64,000 bases of DNA from Batkoa obscura (GCA_030770535.1 JASVEC010000001.1:1364001-1428000), one strand, 5' to 3'. Counted from the stretch's first letter, positions 45,425 to 58,260 are shown. The notes: generated from the letters alone by a model not told the origin. Program-made: numbers and translations.

Positions 45425-47174
45425 AATGTTATTTGAGATCATCCTTTACATCTTGAAGATGAGATCATCTATAAATTGCAGGATAGTACTACTTATGTTT
45501 CGAAGTAAAAAAAGATTCTATTTTTCTAACATTACCCACTAATCTTTAACACCACCTAATACAAACTTCATGTAAAGTTGTCATTATAAAATAAATATTA
45601 ATCAACTGAAATATTTCCGTAAAATTGGAATATTTGAAATAAATTAACTTTTAAATTTTAATATTCTAATATTTTATTTAAATTATAGAATGTTTGTTTA
45701 ATGAATAAAAATCGGTTTGAATAAAATATGAAAAAATGTAAATTTGTTCATCTATAATCTCTAAATGCTTTATTTTAAATCGCTTTACGGGTGTGTTGAC
45801 TATTTCAAAAGTTAAAAGCTAATACTCTTTTATAATTAAACTTTGATTAGTTTCAAACAAACTTCTTAGCGGACTTAAAGTAATATAAAAAATTACCAGT
45901 CAACTATCCAACAATAACAACAATTAGTTTAAATTAATTATGAGTACCTTTCATTTCCTAATAATTGATAAAATTGAAGCACCACCTCAATTACTAAAAG
46001 TAAGTATTAAGTTGTTACACAAAACTAATAGATAAGTTCAACAAATAAGTAAACTGTAACAATAAAAAAAGCAGAGAGCGATTATAAACTATTCTTTTAT
46101 ATTACCAAATATCTTCAATTTTTTTATTTTGTTAATAATTTAATTTAATTTAATTCTTTATTTTTAATGATTTTATATTTCCATTCAATTCATTCTGTTA
46201 TCGTATTACTCTCAAATTAATACTTGAATGTTTTCATTTAAGCGAACTTTTATAATATGATAATATTACTATTACAATTATTATATAATATTACATTTTT
46301 AAATACATTGATTTAACCTAAATGCTAATTCCAAATAAACTACTCCATTAACTAGTGGCTTTATATAAATTATTTTTAATAACAATGGGGCGTTGCAATA
46401 AGCGTAGCCAACTAAACCTAGACAAGTAGCAAGTTAATAAAATAAAATCTTCTAAAATTATGGTGAAGCTAATAATAGCTGCATGAAGTTTTATTGGATA
46501 AGCCTTTATTTTTTTATTTACTAAAATTCCAATATTCAGTTAAAATTTCCAATTTGTAAAGAATAAAAAGCTTTATTCGAATAAATTAAAATTCTAATCT
46601 TCGTTCATAATTTTAATATTACCTCATAAAAGTGGCTTGAACATTTAAAATAGTAAAAATAACCTGGGATAGAATAAATTTCAAAGAATATGACACTTTA
46701 TTCTAATTTTTTGTTAGAACATTCAATAGCCAATGATAAAATAGTAAAGAATATATATGGCTCTATATTGGAATGGGGAAATGGGACACTTAGTTGTACA
46801 AACTAAATGAATATATAAACAACTCAAGATACTAATTTTTGTCAGAAAATTTAATCATTTTTATAATCTATTTTTTGTTTTATATTTAAAAAAAATAACA
46901 AGTATTTTATATTTAAAACAATAACAACGTCAACTTAGTTATTTCTATTTCGTAATAAATTGTTTCTCGTTTTCAACCCTAGTTTTCTAAATCAACCCCC
47001 AATTTCTTTAGGATTTTAAGTTTTTCAATCCTTACTTTACCAATAATCCGTTTTATAACTACGCATCCAAGTTATAAAATTCTAAGCCTTAAGTACCTTA
47101 ACTTTTAACTTTAATATTTCCCCCCATCAACTTTCTTTTTCTTAATTTTTTCAAAAAATAATAATAATTCAATA

Positions 47175-47954
47175 ATGAAGTCATTTGATCTTGGTACTCA
47201 TGATATTACAGACACTATCAATATGGTGGCCAGTTACATAACTCAATTATCTGATTTAAACACTATTCAAGAGAATTCTGGTTATACCACCTTTCATGCA
47301 CGTTCCGTACCTAATATTGATATTACCAGTTATTTGATACGTATACAAAGATATTGTCCAACTTCTAATGAAAGTTATTTAGCTATGATTATTTATTTAC
47401 ATCGTATCATCAAACTTAATATGGAAAACAAATTCTCATATAACTTTACAGTAGATGCTTATTCTATTCATCGATTAATTATTACTTCCATCATGGTCTC
47501 TTCTAAATATTATTCTGATGTATTCTTTACTAATTCAAGATATGCTAAAGTAGGTGGTATCTCTGTCATGGAATTAAATCATTTAGAATTGGAATTATTA
47601 ATTAGTTTAAATTTTGATATCACTATTACATTGGAAGAATTACAATATTATGGGGATCAATTAATTAACAGTAATTTATCTTATTTACCACCTCAACAAT
47701 TATTTGAAGGGCCTAGATTCACAATGCCTCCAATGCCATTACCTAATTTAGAACTTAGTTCAGATACTTTATCAGCTGAATCTACTCCATCATCCCATGC
47801 TGAAGTCGCTGCTTTAGATGCTAATATGTATGAGAGTACCTTACAATCAGATAATTATAATAAGATGGAAAATAATAATCGATATTCGAGTTGTCAAAGT
47901 GAAACTCAAATTGAAATGGAAAGGAATACTAAGTTCCAAGGACAAGGGGTTTAA
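47175..47954 (+). CDS. Pho80-like (Pcl-type) cyclin
   Basis: An intronless 259-residue protein with a single Pho80-type cyclin box at about residues 45-165. Key blocks are SYLIRIQRYCPTSNESYLAM, VDAYSIHRLIITSIMVSSKY, SDVFFTNSRYAKVGGISVME and LNHLELELLISLNFDITITL, which follow the Pho80 pattern closely. Such cyclins pair with Pho85-type kinases to control phosphate response, glycogen metabolism or morphogenesis. The C-terminal 90 residues are Ser/Asn/Glu-rich and disordered, as is usual. A CT-rich leader (about 47116-47160) lies just before the start codon. The acyl-CoA synthetase gene follows in the same direction. Which Pcl branch it belongs to cannot be told. Confidence 0.92.
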   Translation: MKSFDLGTHDITDTINMVASYITQLSDLNTIQENSGYTTFHARSVPNIDITSYLIRIQRYCPTSNESYLAMIIYLHRIIKLNMENKFSYNFTVDAYSIHRLIITSIMVSSKYYSDVFFTNSRYAKVGGISVMELNHLELELLISLNFDITITLEELQYYGDQLINSNLSYLPPQQLFEGPRFTMPPMPLPNLELSSDTLSAESTPSSHAEVAALDANMYESTLQSDNYNKMENNNRYSSCQSETQIEMERNTKFQGQGV

Positions 47955-48831
47955 TTTATTAAGCCAATTGTCCACTTACTAATTCTATTGTATAGTTTTC
48001 CGTATTCTATTATTCTATTTTAATGGTCACTCTTTTTAGTGCTTTCACTTTTTTAAAAAAGGCTTAAGCCCTTGTTTATTTACTCTTATTTTCCTGCAAA
48101 TAAAAATTTAGTCACTTTTTTCTATGGTAGTGTAACAACTAACATGGGAAAATATTATTATATTAAAATATGAGGTTTCTATCGTTTTATTTTTTTAATG
48201 TTTTAATTGAATTTTTAATCACATATTGAACTTGAATCCCCTCTTTTGTTTATTTTTCATGTTTTTATTATACTGGTTTACTTGATCTTAACAAAATGTT
48301 ACTTCTCCTTAAACTTTATAAATTTATAAAAAACTATTCCTAATAAGAGATCTATTTAATTATACGAAAGATAGAAATAAAACATAATAAAATTTAGTAT
48401 AATTAAATAATATTATTTTATATTTTATTTTGTTATTTAAATTAATATATTAAATTTAATCTAACTTTTAATCTTTTAATTGTAATAATGAAAATAATTT
48501 ATTAAGCTTATTAACTTACCCCTCTCCTCTTAACTCAGCAATTTAATCTTATGTTATTTTTGTTAAAAATATATGCAAGATTAAAAATATAAAAATACAG
48601 ATTCATCAAAATAAAATTTCAAAAAAAATCTTATCAAAAAAATTTGATTTTTGGATAAGTCATCAAATTTTGGCAATTTTCCAAAAACAGTAATTAGTCG
48701 ATTTAAATTCGAATTTAATAAAGGCGATAATTTAAACTGTTAAAAATGCATTTCATAAAAAAATTTAAGGCAAAGAAATCAACTTTATATAAAAAATATT
48801 GGCACTTTCTATAAAACATAGCAATACAGGA
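47955..48831. other. Intergenic stretch, nothing recognised
   Basis: Cyclin 3' flank and the promoter of the next gene; no ORF, repeat or RNA is recognised. Confidence 0.5.
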
Positions 48832-51257
48832 ATGGTTCTCATAAAGACCCAAAAGTCAACTCCTCGCTCACTATATATCGAAGGAACAGCTACAAAAGAT
48901 AGCAGTGGTAATTATTATTATTAATAATTTTACAAGTATAACCTTAATCAACTAAATTTAATTTCATTCCTCACAGTCAGTTACATCTCCTCTTTATTTC
49001 CACAAGAGGATCTATTATTACCTCCAATATATTATAATTCTCCATTTGAAGCTTTTTGCAAATGTAAGTAGCATCTCGTTTTATATTATATTATATTATA
49101 TTATGTTATATTATTTTAAATCAGATTAAATCAAATCAAATCAATAAAAAACTTACATTTATTAACTCATTTCCCTATTTTAGATGCCTTAGCTAACCCT
49201 TCTAAAATCGCAATTCAACTTTCAGCTTCTAAACTAACTGCTGACCAACTATTAAAACAAATCTTAAAATTTGGTTTAGGCTATAAAAAGCTCTTCACAA
49301 CTTCAAACTCTAAGTTGACACCCTCCTCTCCACCCATGCTTGGTCTATGTCTCTCCAGCTCCCCCGACTGGTTAATAATTGACTTAGCTTGTCAAGGCTT
49401 CTCTATCATTTCTGTAATATTTAATGAAAACTTTACCATGGAAAATTTAATCCATGGTTTAAATCAAACGAAACTTAAAGTATTAGTAGGTGGTAAAATA
49501 TTGTTAAAGGAATTAATTAAGATTAAAGATAAGCTAAAATATTTGGAATGTTTTATATTGAGTGATGAAGAGGGGATAACAAGGGCTGAGGTTACACAAG
49601 AACATCTATTTCAAGTCATCGATGTTGAAAAAATTTACGAATTAGGAACTAAACAAGCAGGTATTGGATTAATGTATTTAATTCCTAAATCAATTTCTAG
49701 TGACACTATTAGTACCATCGCATATACCAGTGGTACTACCAGTTTACCTAAAGGAGTCTTATTAAGTAATCAAAACTTAACATGTGCTTTATTTAATTCT
49801 GAATTAGCATTTTCATTCTTAAATATGGAAAATATAAAATCCATGGAATATCTAAGCTATTCACAGTTACCAATAAGAGTACATGCTTATTTATCATTGA
49901 TTAAAGGACAAACATTATTATTTTCTACAACTGGGGAAAAGGAGAGTGGATTACTGGAAGAGATAGTTAAATGGAAACCAAATCAAATTCATTTATCTGA
50001 TAGATTAATGAAACAATTGTTACAATTAATATATTCTAAAGTAAATGAAAATGGTATGAAATTTGAATTAAACAAATTAATGGAAGTGTTAAGTTTAAAT
50101 GAGGGTGAGTTAGAGAATATTGTTATCGATGATGAATTAAAGACACTATTTTTAAGTATTCAACAATTGATAGGGGAACAGTTAAAATTGATTACCTCAT
50201 TTAATTATTCGATTTATAAAAATAAATTTTATTTGTTAAAGTTATTATTTAATGTACCAATTATACAAAGTAAGTTATATAAAAATAATATATAATAATT
50301 GATATTAATTCCCAATTCTAGGTTACGGTCTAACTGAAACTACTGGACAGGGTTTTCGTACCTCCCCTGATGAACATGGTTATGGGGTGGGTGGGGTAGT
50401 CCCCTTAACCATGGCTAAATTAGTGAATTGTGCTGAATTAGAATATTCCATCACCGATGAACCATGTCCAAGGGGAGAAATTTACTTAAAAGGACCACAT
50501 TTGTTTTTAGGGTATTATGGCGAGAGTAAAAGTCCTTTAACAAAACAAGGTTGGTATCCTACTGGAGATATTGGCAGTTTGGATAAAAATAATGGGGTAT
50601 TTACTATAATTGATAGAAAAGCCAATTTTTTTAAGTTAAAGCAAGGTAAATTAAAGTTTTTTGATTTTATTAATTTGATTTTTTAATTATTTTCTTTTAG
50701 GTATTTATATTACTCCAGAGAAAATCGAGAGTGCATATAAGAAACTTTATCTTATAGAAGAGATCTATGTACCCACATTGACTTTAAATCAAGCTACTAA
50801 TGTCATTGCCATTATCTATCCGAATTTAGATCATTTTTTAGGTTGGGCTAGTTATCATTTAGAAAGGGTTATATTAAATGAAGAGTTGGTGGGATTATGT
50901 GGGGATAAGAGTTTTAAACAGGGGTTTTTAAATGAACTTAATCGACAACAAAAAAGTTTAAAAATATTAGTAGAGGATGAAATGGTAAAGAATTTTGAAT
51001 TTGTATTGACTCCTTTTTCAAGTAATCAGGAGTTTGTAACAGTTAAGTAAGTTTTTATAGTTTATTATCATAAAAAAAATTAAGTTTATCTTTTTTTTTA
51101 TTATAGTCATCGATTCAAACGATCTCATTTAAAATCTCATTACTCCCAAATTATTGAAACTTTAGCTAATCATTCAATAATTGATTTGGAATCCGTGCCC
51201 AAAGTAACTATTAACAATACTGCTGGTTATTTAAATAAGTTGAAAAGTTTATTATAA
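48832..51257 (+). CDS. Long-chain acyl-CoA synthetase
   Basis: Six exons (48832-48907, 48977-49063, 49184-50269, 50322-50645, 50701-51046, 51107-51257) sum to 689 residues, the size of Faa/ACSL enzymes. It activates fatty acids with ATP and CoA for lipid synthesis or beta-oxidation. The AMP-binding motif reads YTSGTTSLPKGVLLS. The second motif is SYGLTETTGQGF, and TGDIGSLDKNNGVFTIIDRK followed by FFKLKQGIYITPEKIE is the canonical C-terminal hinge. Unlike typical members, the first Gly of TTGxPKG is Ser, the usual LPLAH block after it reads SQLPIRV, and the Gly before YGLTET is Ser. So it is a divergent member; activity is likely but not certain. No SKL signal: it ends KLKSLL, so cytosol or ER is more probable. 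Confidence 0.88.
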
Positions 51258-51682
51258 ATGAAATAAATTGAATTTATCTTTTTTTAAAAATACTTATGTT
51301 TTTTTTGTATATTTTATTTAACTATATAATTTGATTATAATATTAATACAACTAAGGATACAAATAATATGATATAATAATTAAAGTGAGAAGATAAATC
51401 ATTATTTAAAAAAAATAAGAGAATGCATTGAGAACCAATCTAAATCAATGAAATAAGTTGTAAATCAAACTGTTGAACAATAAAAACAGCAAAAAATTAA
51501 AAAAGAAGTTAAAAACCGTTATCTTTCCTTATAAAATGAATTTTTCGCTTAAAAATAAATATTTTTTTATATTAGACTATTGACTCAAATTATTACCCAC
51601 TTTTCTCATCCTCCTTTACCGTCCCCTTTCTTTCTCCTCTCCCCTTTTTTTCTAACCTAATAAATATAATTCTCCCTTTCCT
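51258..51682. other. Convergent intergenic stretch
   Basis: 425 bp between the stops of the acyl-CoA synthetase and the kinase gene. A pyrimidine-rich block at about 51600-51690 (plus strand) is the 3' flank of the kinase. Confidence 0.5.
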
Positions 51683-53986
51683 TTAACTGTTCCTTTTAAC
51701 TGGCCTAGCACAAAATGGATGTAATAGTAATTCCTCTGCTGTTGGTCTTAAATCCGGTTGACTAATAAAAAAAATAATATTAACAAAAACTTTAAATTAT
51801 AAAATAAAATAGTTACACAATAAAACATTGTTTTAAAAAAGTTTCACAATCTTTGGTTAAATTTTCTGGTATTGGTGGAGCTGATTCATCAGTTAATTTA
51901 CCAAGCTAATATAATATGTTAATTAATTAATTGTTATTTCATTAAATAAATAACTATTATTATTATTACCCTATAAACAGCTGCTAATTCATTTAAATCT
52001 TTCCAAGGTCTTTTCCCAGTTACCATTTCAATTAATAAACACCCGACACTCCTATTTTTAAGGAAAATAAATATTATTAATTTCTTAACTTTTAAAAAAT
52101 AATTTAATTGATATTCTTACCAAATATCGACTTTAGCGCTATAACCTTGAGCTTTAACTACTTCGGGTGCCATCCAAAATACAGAACCTTTAAATGACAT
52201 TCTAGAATTACATTTATACGCTAAGGAATAATCCGATTTCTTAGATATTCCAAAATCCGAAATTTTACAAACCCCTTCATTATTAATTAATATATTCGCC
52301 GATTTAATATCCCTGTGTAATATATTTTTTTTATGTAAATAATCTAAACCTTTGAGAATCTGTCTTAATAAGGATGCTGAATACGCTTCTTCAAATGCCC
52401 CTTCTCTATTTAAAATAGACATAATAGATCCACCTGATACGTATTCTAAAAATATGTTGACTGCATTTAAATTGGCTTCAAATCCTAAGTATTGTACTAC
52501 ATGATCATGATCTAAATCTTTTAATAATTCAATTTCACTATATAAATCGGCAATAATTTGTTTTCTTTTTCTGCCCATACTTTTTTCACTTGGTAATTCA
52601 ATGACTTTTACTGCTATTACTTCCCCATTAAATGCATTTAAAGCATGAAATACTTTACCAAAAGAACCTTTTCCTATCATTTTACCTTTAATCCATTGAA
52701 TTTGATTACTTGATCTTTTTTCTAACATTAATAATTCGGATGGATAATTATCAATAATAACATCTTCTTTATCTTTATTATTATTAATAACTTCATTATT
52801 ATCATTATCATTATTAATTGTCATTTCTTTTTCTTTTTCTTTTTCTAATCTATCATTTTCAATAATTTTTTTTCTTAATAACTCTTTCTTTAAATCTTCT
52901 ACATTGTCGTCTAATTGCATAATTCTAGAACCCCAAAGCTTTGTTGATCTTCTAGATAAATTTAAACTTGATTTACGTTTTAATTGATTTTCTTGTACTA
53001 TCATACGTATACTTTTCTTTCTACCTAAGTTATTCTCTTGTAAATTAAATTTCTTAATTTCATTTTCTGCTTCAATTAAATTGACATCTTCAATTATTGG
53101 CTTATCTAAATCATGATCTGGGAAAAATTGATCTAAATTCGTTGAAATAACATCTGGACTGGGTCGATCTCCCCATAATTTAGCCCATGAAGGTAGTTCT
53201 TCTTCTTCTTCTTCTTTATTATTGCTATTATTATCGTTTTCAGGTTCTTGTGTAATTTCATCCTTTATATTTTTATCTTCGTTAACATCTTTTTCGATTT
53301 TTTTCATATTCTTAACAATTGGTTTTAATGGTTCAAAATGTTGGGATTTTTTACCTATTTTATTATGATTATTATTATAAGTTAAATAATATAATATAAT
53401 ATGTTATATTACCTTCACTATGATATTTTCTATGTGGTACTCTTGAAAGTCTTAATTTAATATAACCTTTATTGTCTGTTTTGGAACACAATAGCATTAA
53501 ATATCGTGGTGAAACAGTACGAGTTGATCCGTCTTCTAAAAATTCTTCAATTTGATAAGAGGAATCATTATCTTGACCAACTGTTTCTAATATTTTATGA
53601 TAAATTTCTTCTGTTGTTTTACAACCACCTATATTTACACTATAGCTACTACCTGTGTCCATAGAGACTTGAATAACTTGCTATTATATTATAAGTTTAA
53701 TATTTTATTTTATAAATTTAATTAAAATATATAAACTTACATTTTCATCAAATTTAAGATCTTCCTAAAATAAAAATAAAAAATTTAATATTTAAAAACT
53801 ATTATTAAATTAAATAATTGAGCTTACAGGACATGATAATTTTCTAGAATGTTTAGAAAATGGATTTAAAAATCCAGGTAATAAATGACTAAAAAAATTA
53901 GAATCTGGACTATTTATTTTTTTAGGCGAATTAGGTTTTTTATTAATATGCGTTGGTGATTGTGTTATAACTGGTGGTGGCAATAC

Positions 53987-54077
<91 letters not shown>

Positions 54078-55836
54078 GTTGATGATGTGATTAATAAATG
54101 AGGTGGTATATTCTCTGGTTTAGAAGATTGTCTTGGTGTTAATACAATTGAAGAAGGACTTGAAGGTAAAGGTGAAGGTAAAGTTAAATTTTTAGTTGGA
54201 AATTTATATTGTGAATCTTTTGGACTAGTATTTCCTATAGTAGAATAAGGTGTATTAATATTATCATAAAATAATGAAGATCTCCTTTGTGCTGATAACA
54301 TCCCATCTCTTTTAGTATTTCTTATATTAATACTAGAATCTTGTGATATTATATTTGTTATATTGTGTGGATTTGATCGCCAATTCATTTCTAAATTAAT
54401 CATTGATTCTTTCCTCGGATTAATAATTGGTTGAGATGAACTTTTTATTGAATGATTTTCAATAGTTTTATTTGTTGATATTATATCTTCAGAATTTATT
54501 GATGTTGGAGGTGAAGTTACTAATATTGATGTGTCATTAAGTAGAATATTATTGTTATTAGGAATTTCTATTGTATTGTTAAATTTATTACTGTTAATAT
54601 TAATATTTTCGTTATTTTGATTTAATATATTATCTTGTTTAAATAGATTTTGACTTATATTATAAACTGATTGATTATCCATATTATCATTGTCATTTTC
54701 TTTATCAGATTCAGGTTCATCAGCATATGTAGAAATAATTGAATAAATTTCATCATTTTCCAATGAAGTATCGTGATTTTTTTCTAATAATGGTAATCCA
54801 GGTGTATCGATAACATTTAATGGACTATCAAACCCTTCCGTTTCTTCTTGTAAACTAATTTGTTCCATTAATACTTCTTCTTTAATTTCCCTTAATGTTA
54901 ATTTTGTTTCAAAACTATCTTCTAGTGTATCTTCTAATAATGGGTCTTTAAAATAATTGAGTTTTAGTTATATAAAAATATTATATAAATTTACCTTCCA
55001 TAAAGCTATCAACTATAGGAGATGGAGCTACTTTAAGACTAGAAGGTGAACTAATTTTAGAATCAACAAAAGAACAATTAGCCATTGATAAAGGCGTTTT
55101 CATACCATCATTTGGCTTATAAATATCATTGATATCAGTCTACTTAAAGTCAATAAATCAATTAACAATAGATCAATTATAAATTACTTTAATAGTTAAT
55201 TTTTCCAACATGGTAAACTGTTTACGCATTGTTTTTAATAACCTTGAACGATCTTTGTAACTTTGTACGTCATAAGCCCTTAATACTTTATGATTTAAGC
55301 TCAAAAACATGGCTCCGAATATTTTATGATCTAAATAAAATAAATCATGGCTTGATTAATAATAAATCTTAATTACCTTGAAATAATTCAATAAAATCCT
55401 CCAATTGATTGTTTTCTAACCATTGTATTGTCCTTTTTAAATCCCAGTTAGATGGACTTAAATTATCAATCGTGTCATTAGAATTCATACATGAACTTTC
55501 TTCATTAGAATTTAATACTTTTGGGTGTGGTAGCTTATTTGGTGGGTTGTTAAAATAGCTTGGTGAAGTTGGTATAAATTGTGGACTAGTAAATAAACTA
55601 CCGTCATTATTACTGTTATCAATATCCATATTTAATTTAATGTTATCCACTTGCTTAGCTTCTTCTTCTACCATATTGCTTTTTATCCGTTCAGTATCCA
55701 ATTTACTTTCCAACCCATTGCTATTATTTAATAATTTATAACTCATTGTATTAATATCTTCATTTCGGTTTTTTTCCACTAAATTATCACTATGTAGTGA
55801 CATTTGGGGGTTCGGCATAGCTGCTGATAGATACAT
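51683..55836 (-). CDS. STE11: MAPKKK, Ste11/Byr2 type
   Basis: Ten exons (55836-55377, 55330-55188, 55139-54995, 54945-53828, 53764-53741, 53680-53413, 53354-52121, 52051-51970, 51905-51817, 51761-51683) sum to 1213 residues, longer than S. cerevisiae Ste11 (about 720). In order: an Asn/Ser-rich start; a SAM domain at about 130-195 (SNWDLKRTIQWLENNQLEDF, then HKVLRAYDVQSYKDRSRLL); a long disordered region with a run of about 30 Asn; a Ras-association-like domain at about 630-730 (CKTTEEIYHKILETVGQD); and a C-terminal kinase with GKGSFGKVF, AVKVIELP, HRDIKSANILI, DFGISK and WMAPEVV. SAM/RA/kinase order matches Ste11/Byr2, which receive signals through a Ste50-like adaptor or Ras and activate Ste7/Byr1-type kinases. 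One coding exon is 24 bp. Confidence 0.95.
53987..54076. repeat. Poly-Asn-coding ATT microsatellite
   Basis: About 30 ATT units on the plus strand inside the MAPKKK gene, translated as a pure Asn run between the SAM and Ras-association regions. Purity of both DNA and protein suggests recent expansion. Confidence 0.95.
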
Positions 55837-56599
55837 AAAATAAATTAATAAATTAAAATTGCTTTAAAAATATATAATTTAATAAAACTTTGCAATATAA
55901 ATAAATTTCAATGGAGTGGAAATTAGGATCACATTGCGTTTAATGCTTTTCTGCATGAATTCCAATTTTAGGGTCTTTTTTAGTTAATTTTTAACTTTTT
56001 AATTTTATTAATTTTTTATTTTTTTTTATTGTATTTTATTATTCATATATATATCGTTTTTTTATAGTATTAAATTAATTAAGAGGAGCTTTGTAATTTC
56101 AACTTATCTTGATTTATTAGACTCAAATAATTGAAATAATATAATGTTTTCTAAACTAACAGCTGCTATTTAAGTATTCTTATTTCAAATGCATTTTTAT
56201 AACATAGTTTTACTTACTCCTTTTATACGCTTTATTGTTTTAATTATATATCATTTTTTCTATACTTATTTTATCGCTATAGGTTAAAATTTCTTCAAAA
56301 AAATTATTGTATTGTTAAAAATCTATAATAATAAAAGGTTACTAAATGTTATAATAACTAAAAAGCTGCCCTTTTTTCATTAATAAATTATTATTATTAT
56401 TTTAATATTAAGTATTAAAATAATTTTAAAAAATACGTGCATGAAGCAGTATCTACAAAGGCTAAATATTAATGCATTGTAAGATCATATATTATTACTC
56501 TATATTAACAATATAATAACTACTACTCATTTCAAATAAAATAAGCAATAAATTAATAAAATAAACTGTAATAATTTCATTTCTTCTTTGATTTATTTC
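55837..56599. other. Intergenic stretch, nothing recognised
   Basis: MAPKKK promoter region and the 3' flank of the HMG-box gene. AT-rich with no repeat or ORF. Confidence 0.5.
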
Positions 56600-57340
56600 T
56601 TAATTTTCTTCATAATATTTAGCCAAAGCTTCTTTATATTGCTGTGATTCTTTACTATATTGTGAAACATATTTCTAATTAATAATAACAATCAATATTT
56701 AATTTATTTATAAAATCATTTAATTTTACCTGTTTAGTTTCACTATCAATCGTTTTCCATAAATTGCCAAGCTGAGTACCTTGTTCACCAATACTTAAAT
56801 GACCAAACTCATAATTAGTTTCATTTCTTTTATCTTTACAAAACAATAGATAAGCATTGACTGGTTTCTTAGGCTTATTACGGTCGACAACTTTTTTCAT
56901 CTTACGACCACCTTTTAGCCCTTTCTTTGTAATATCTTGATTATAAGCTTCCCTTTCTTCACTTGTAAGTTGCTTTTCCCAATCTTCTAACCTTTTCTCA
57001 TACTCTTTAGCTTCCATTTGATATTTCTCTTCATATTGGATCTTTTTACCACTATCTAATGACTTCCATTCTTCTGATAAATTGCTAATCACTTGTGTTG
57101 TACTCATACCACTATCTCGTCCTGTTTTTGGAAAATTTTCTCTTACAAATATTGTGTAAGCATTCCCTGGGCGCTTTGGACGCGCTGGGTAGTCTATAAT
57201 CCTGGGTTGAAATGAGTTTCAATATTATCTATAATTATTTTACCTTTGTTTTTTAAAGCCAAATTCGTAGTGTGAAATAAAGCACGATTAGTACAAGTTT
57301 TTATACTATTGAAATTGAACTTTGTTATTAAGTTTAGCAT
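56600..57340 (-). CDS. Mitochondrial-type HMG-box DNA-packaging protein
   Basis: Three exons (57340-57244, 57193-56730, 56674-56600) give 211 residues. The first exon is a basic, Asn-rich leader without acidic residues (MLNLITKFNFNSIKTCTNRA), typical of mitochondrial import. It is followed by two HMG boxes: one from YPARPKRPGNAYTIFVREN (about 33-95) and one from NKPKKPVNAYLLFCKDKRNE (about 131-199). Double HMG boxes after an import leader match Abf2/TFAM, which bend and compact mitochondrial DNA. Residues after the second box are short and charged. Alternatives are a nuclear HMG-box protein, but the leader and absence of a nuclear signal favour mitochondria. The chitinase B gene diverges from it across about 930 bp. 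Confidence 0.87.
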
Positions 57341-58190
57341 TTGTATTTTTTTTTAAAATAAAGGATTGTTTTTAAAAATGTAAATGGATTTTTTTGCTTT
57401 TCCTAGTTGTTGACGTGATAAGCCGCAAATAAAATTACTCTTTGCATTATTTTTTTCTCAAAAATTGCGTAAAACTTTTTAAAGAATAAGCTGAAGGATT
57501 GGGTTGAGGTAGCTGACTGTGATTAGTAGGGTTAACCACTTGAGTACACTGGACAAATATTGTTCATCAAGTTAGTCTCGACTAAGCAAAAATCACCCTT
57601 CAATAATCAAAAGATGGATCAAAGATTCCGATCCAATTGAACAGAATTTTTCGAGATCCTCAGTACTCAAAGGGTTAATTCAAAATTTCAGTTATTTTAA
57701 TTAATTACTGAAAGATTAAGTTGTTAGAATAGAATGTATTTTGAGGTGACTTTTAAAAGCTCTAGTAAATTTTATAATGATTTTAGATCAACTCTTCCAA
57801 ACTTAATAAAATCTGAGAAAAAAATAACAATTAAAAAAAATAAACGTGATTAGACACTTGATTTTACTCCCAAGTCATTTTGATAAGTTAATACTGTGAT
57901 CAAGCTATGGCGTTCAAGTTATATTAAATGCGCTTAGGATTTTAGTAAAATAATAATAAACATCTTAAGTTAAATGATTATCACAAATATTATTTATTCA
58001 CCATAATACCAAAGATAGGATAATGATGATTCTAAGTTTTAATTCACGAGTGCAATGTAAGTGTTGGAAATTTTACAGATGATCCTAAATCCTATTATCA
58101 AATTATATTAATAAAAGGGATCACTAGATATAAGGTCAATAATAGAATATAATGGTAATAGTCATTCCGCTTCAAAGGTGATGAATTCAA

Positions 58191-58203
58191 AGTATATAAG
58201 TAA
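58191..58203 (+). promoter_or_regulatory. TATA box of chitinase B
   Basis: AAGTATATAAGTA about 65 bp before the ATG, immediately upstream of the segment shared with chitinase A. Confidence 0.5.
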
Positions 58204-58220
58204 AAGAAGGAATATCTCAA

Positions 58221-58260
58221 ATAATATTATAAAAATTTAACTATTTTTACATTCCTTTAA
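58221..58260 (+). promoter_or_regulatory. Promoter segment shared by both chitinase genes
   Basis: TTATAAAAATTTAACTATTT and then TTACATTCCTTTAACG match the minus strand at 20121-20158 with only a few changes. Confidence 0.6.

Larger units (their letters stand above)
42660..45600. repeat. Degenerate tandem array, unit about 0.51-0.57 kb
   Basis: Landmarks recur at regular distances. GATATCACTTAGTTAATAAA-like blocks lie at 42862, 43376, 43939 and 44451 (spacing 514, 563, 512). CCATTTCTTTTGTAAA-like blocks lie at 43074, 43615 and 44144 (spacing 541, 529), with a further relative at 45175. The phrase CAGTATTAATATGTAGAAGA with GAATAAAAG recurs at about 43128 and 43716. Between landmarks the units have drifted far. 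At least four units are seen, possibly five or six after removing inserted MITEs. They contain no coding sequence. Confidence 0.7.
41728..47174. other. Gene-free repeat region, 5.4 kb
   Basis: No gene is supported on either strand. It holds a 24-bp-arm hairpin (42445-42494), a degenerate tandem array (about 42660-45600), an AAAAGT microsatellite and three MITE copies. A start-codon-bearing stub at about 45940 with a good donor (MSTFHFLIIDKIEAPPQLLK) has no following exon. The last 200 bp are pyrimidine-rich on the plus strand and belong to the cyclin promoter. Confidence 0.6.

Noticed and set aside
45940-46000. Possible first exon MSTFHFLIIDKIEAPPQLLK with GTAAGT donor
   Set aside because: No acceptor with a following coding exon was found within 1 kb.
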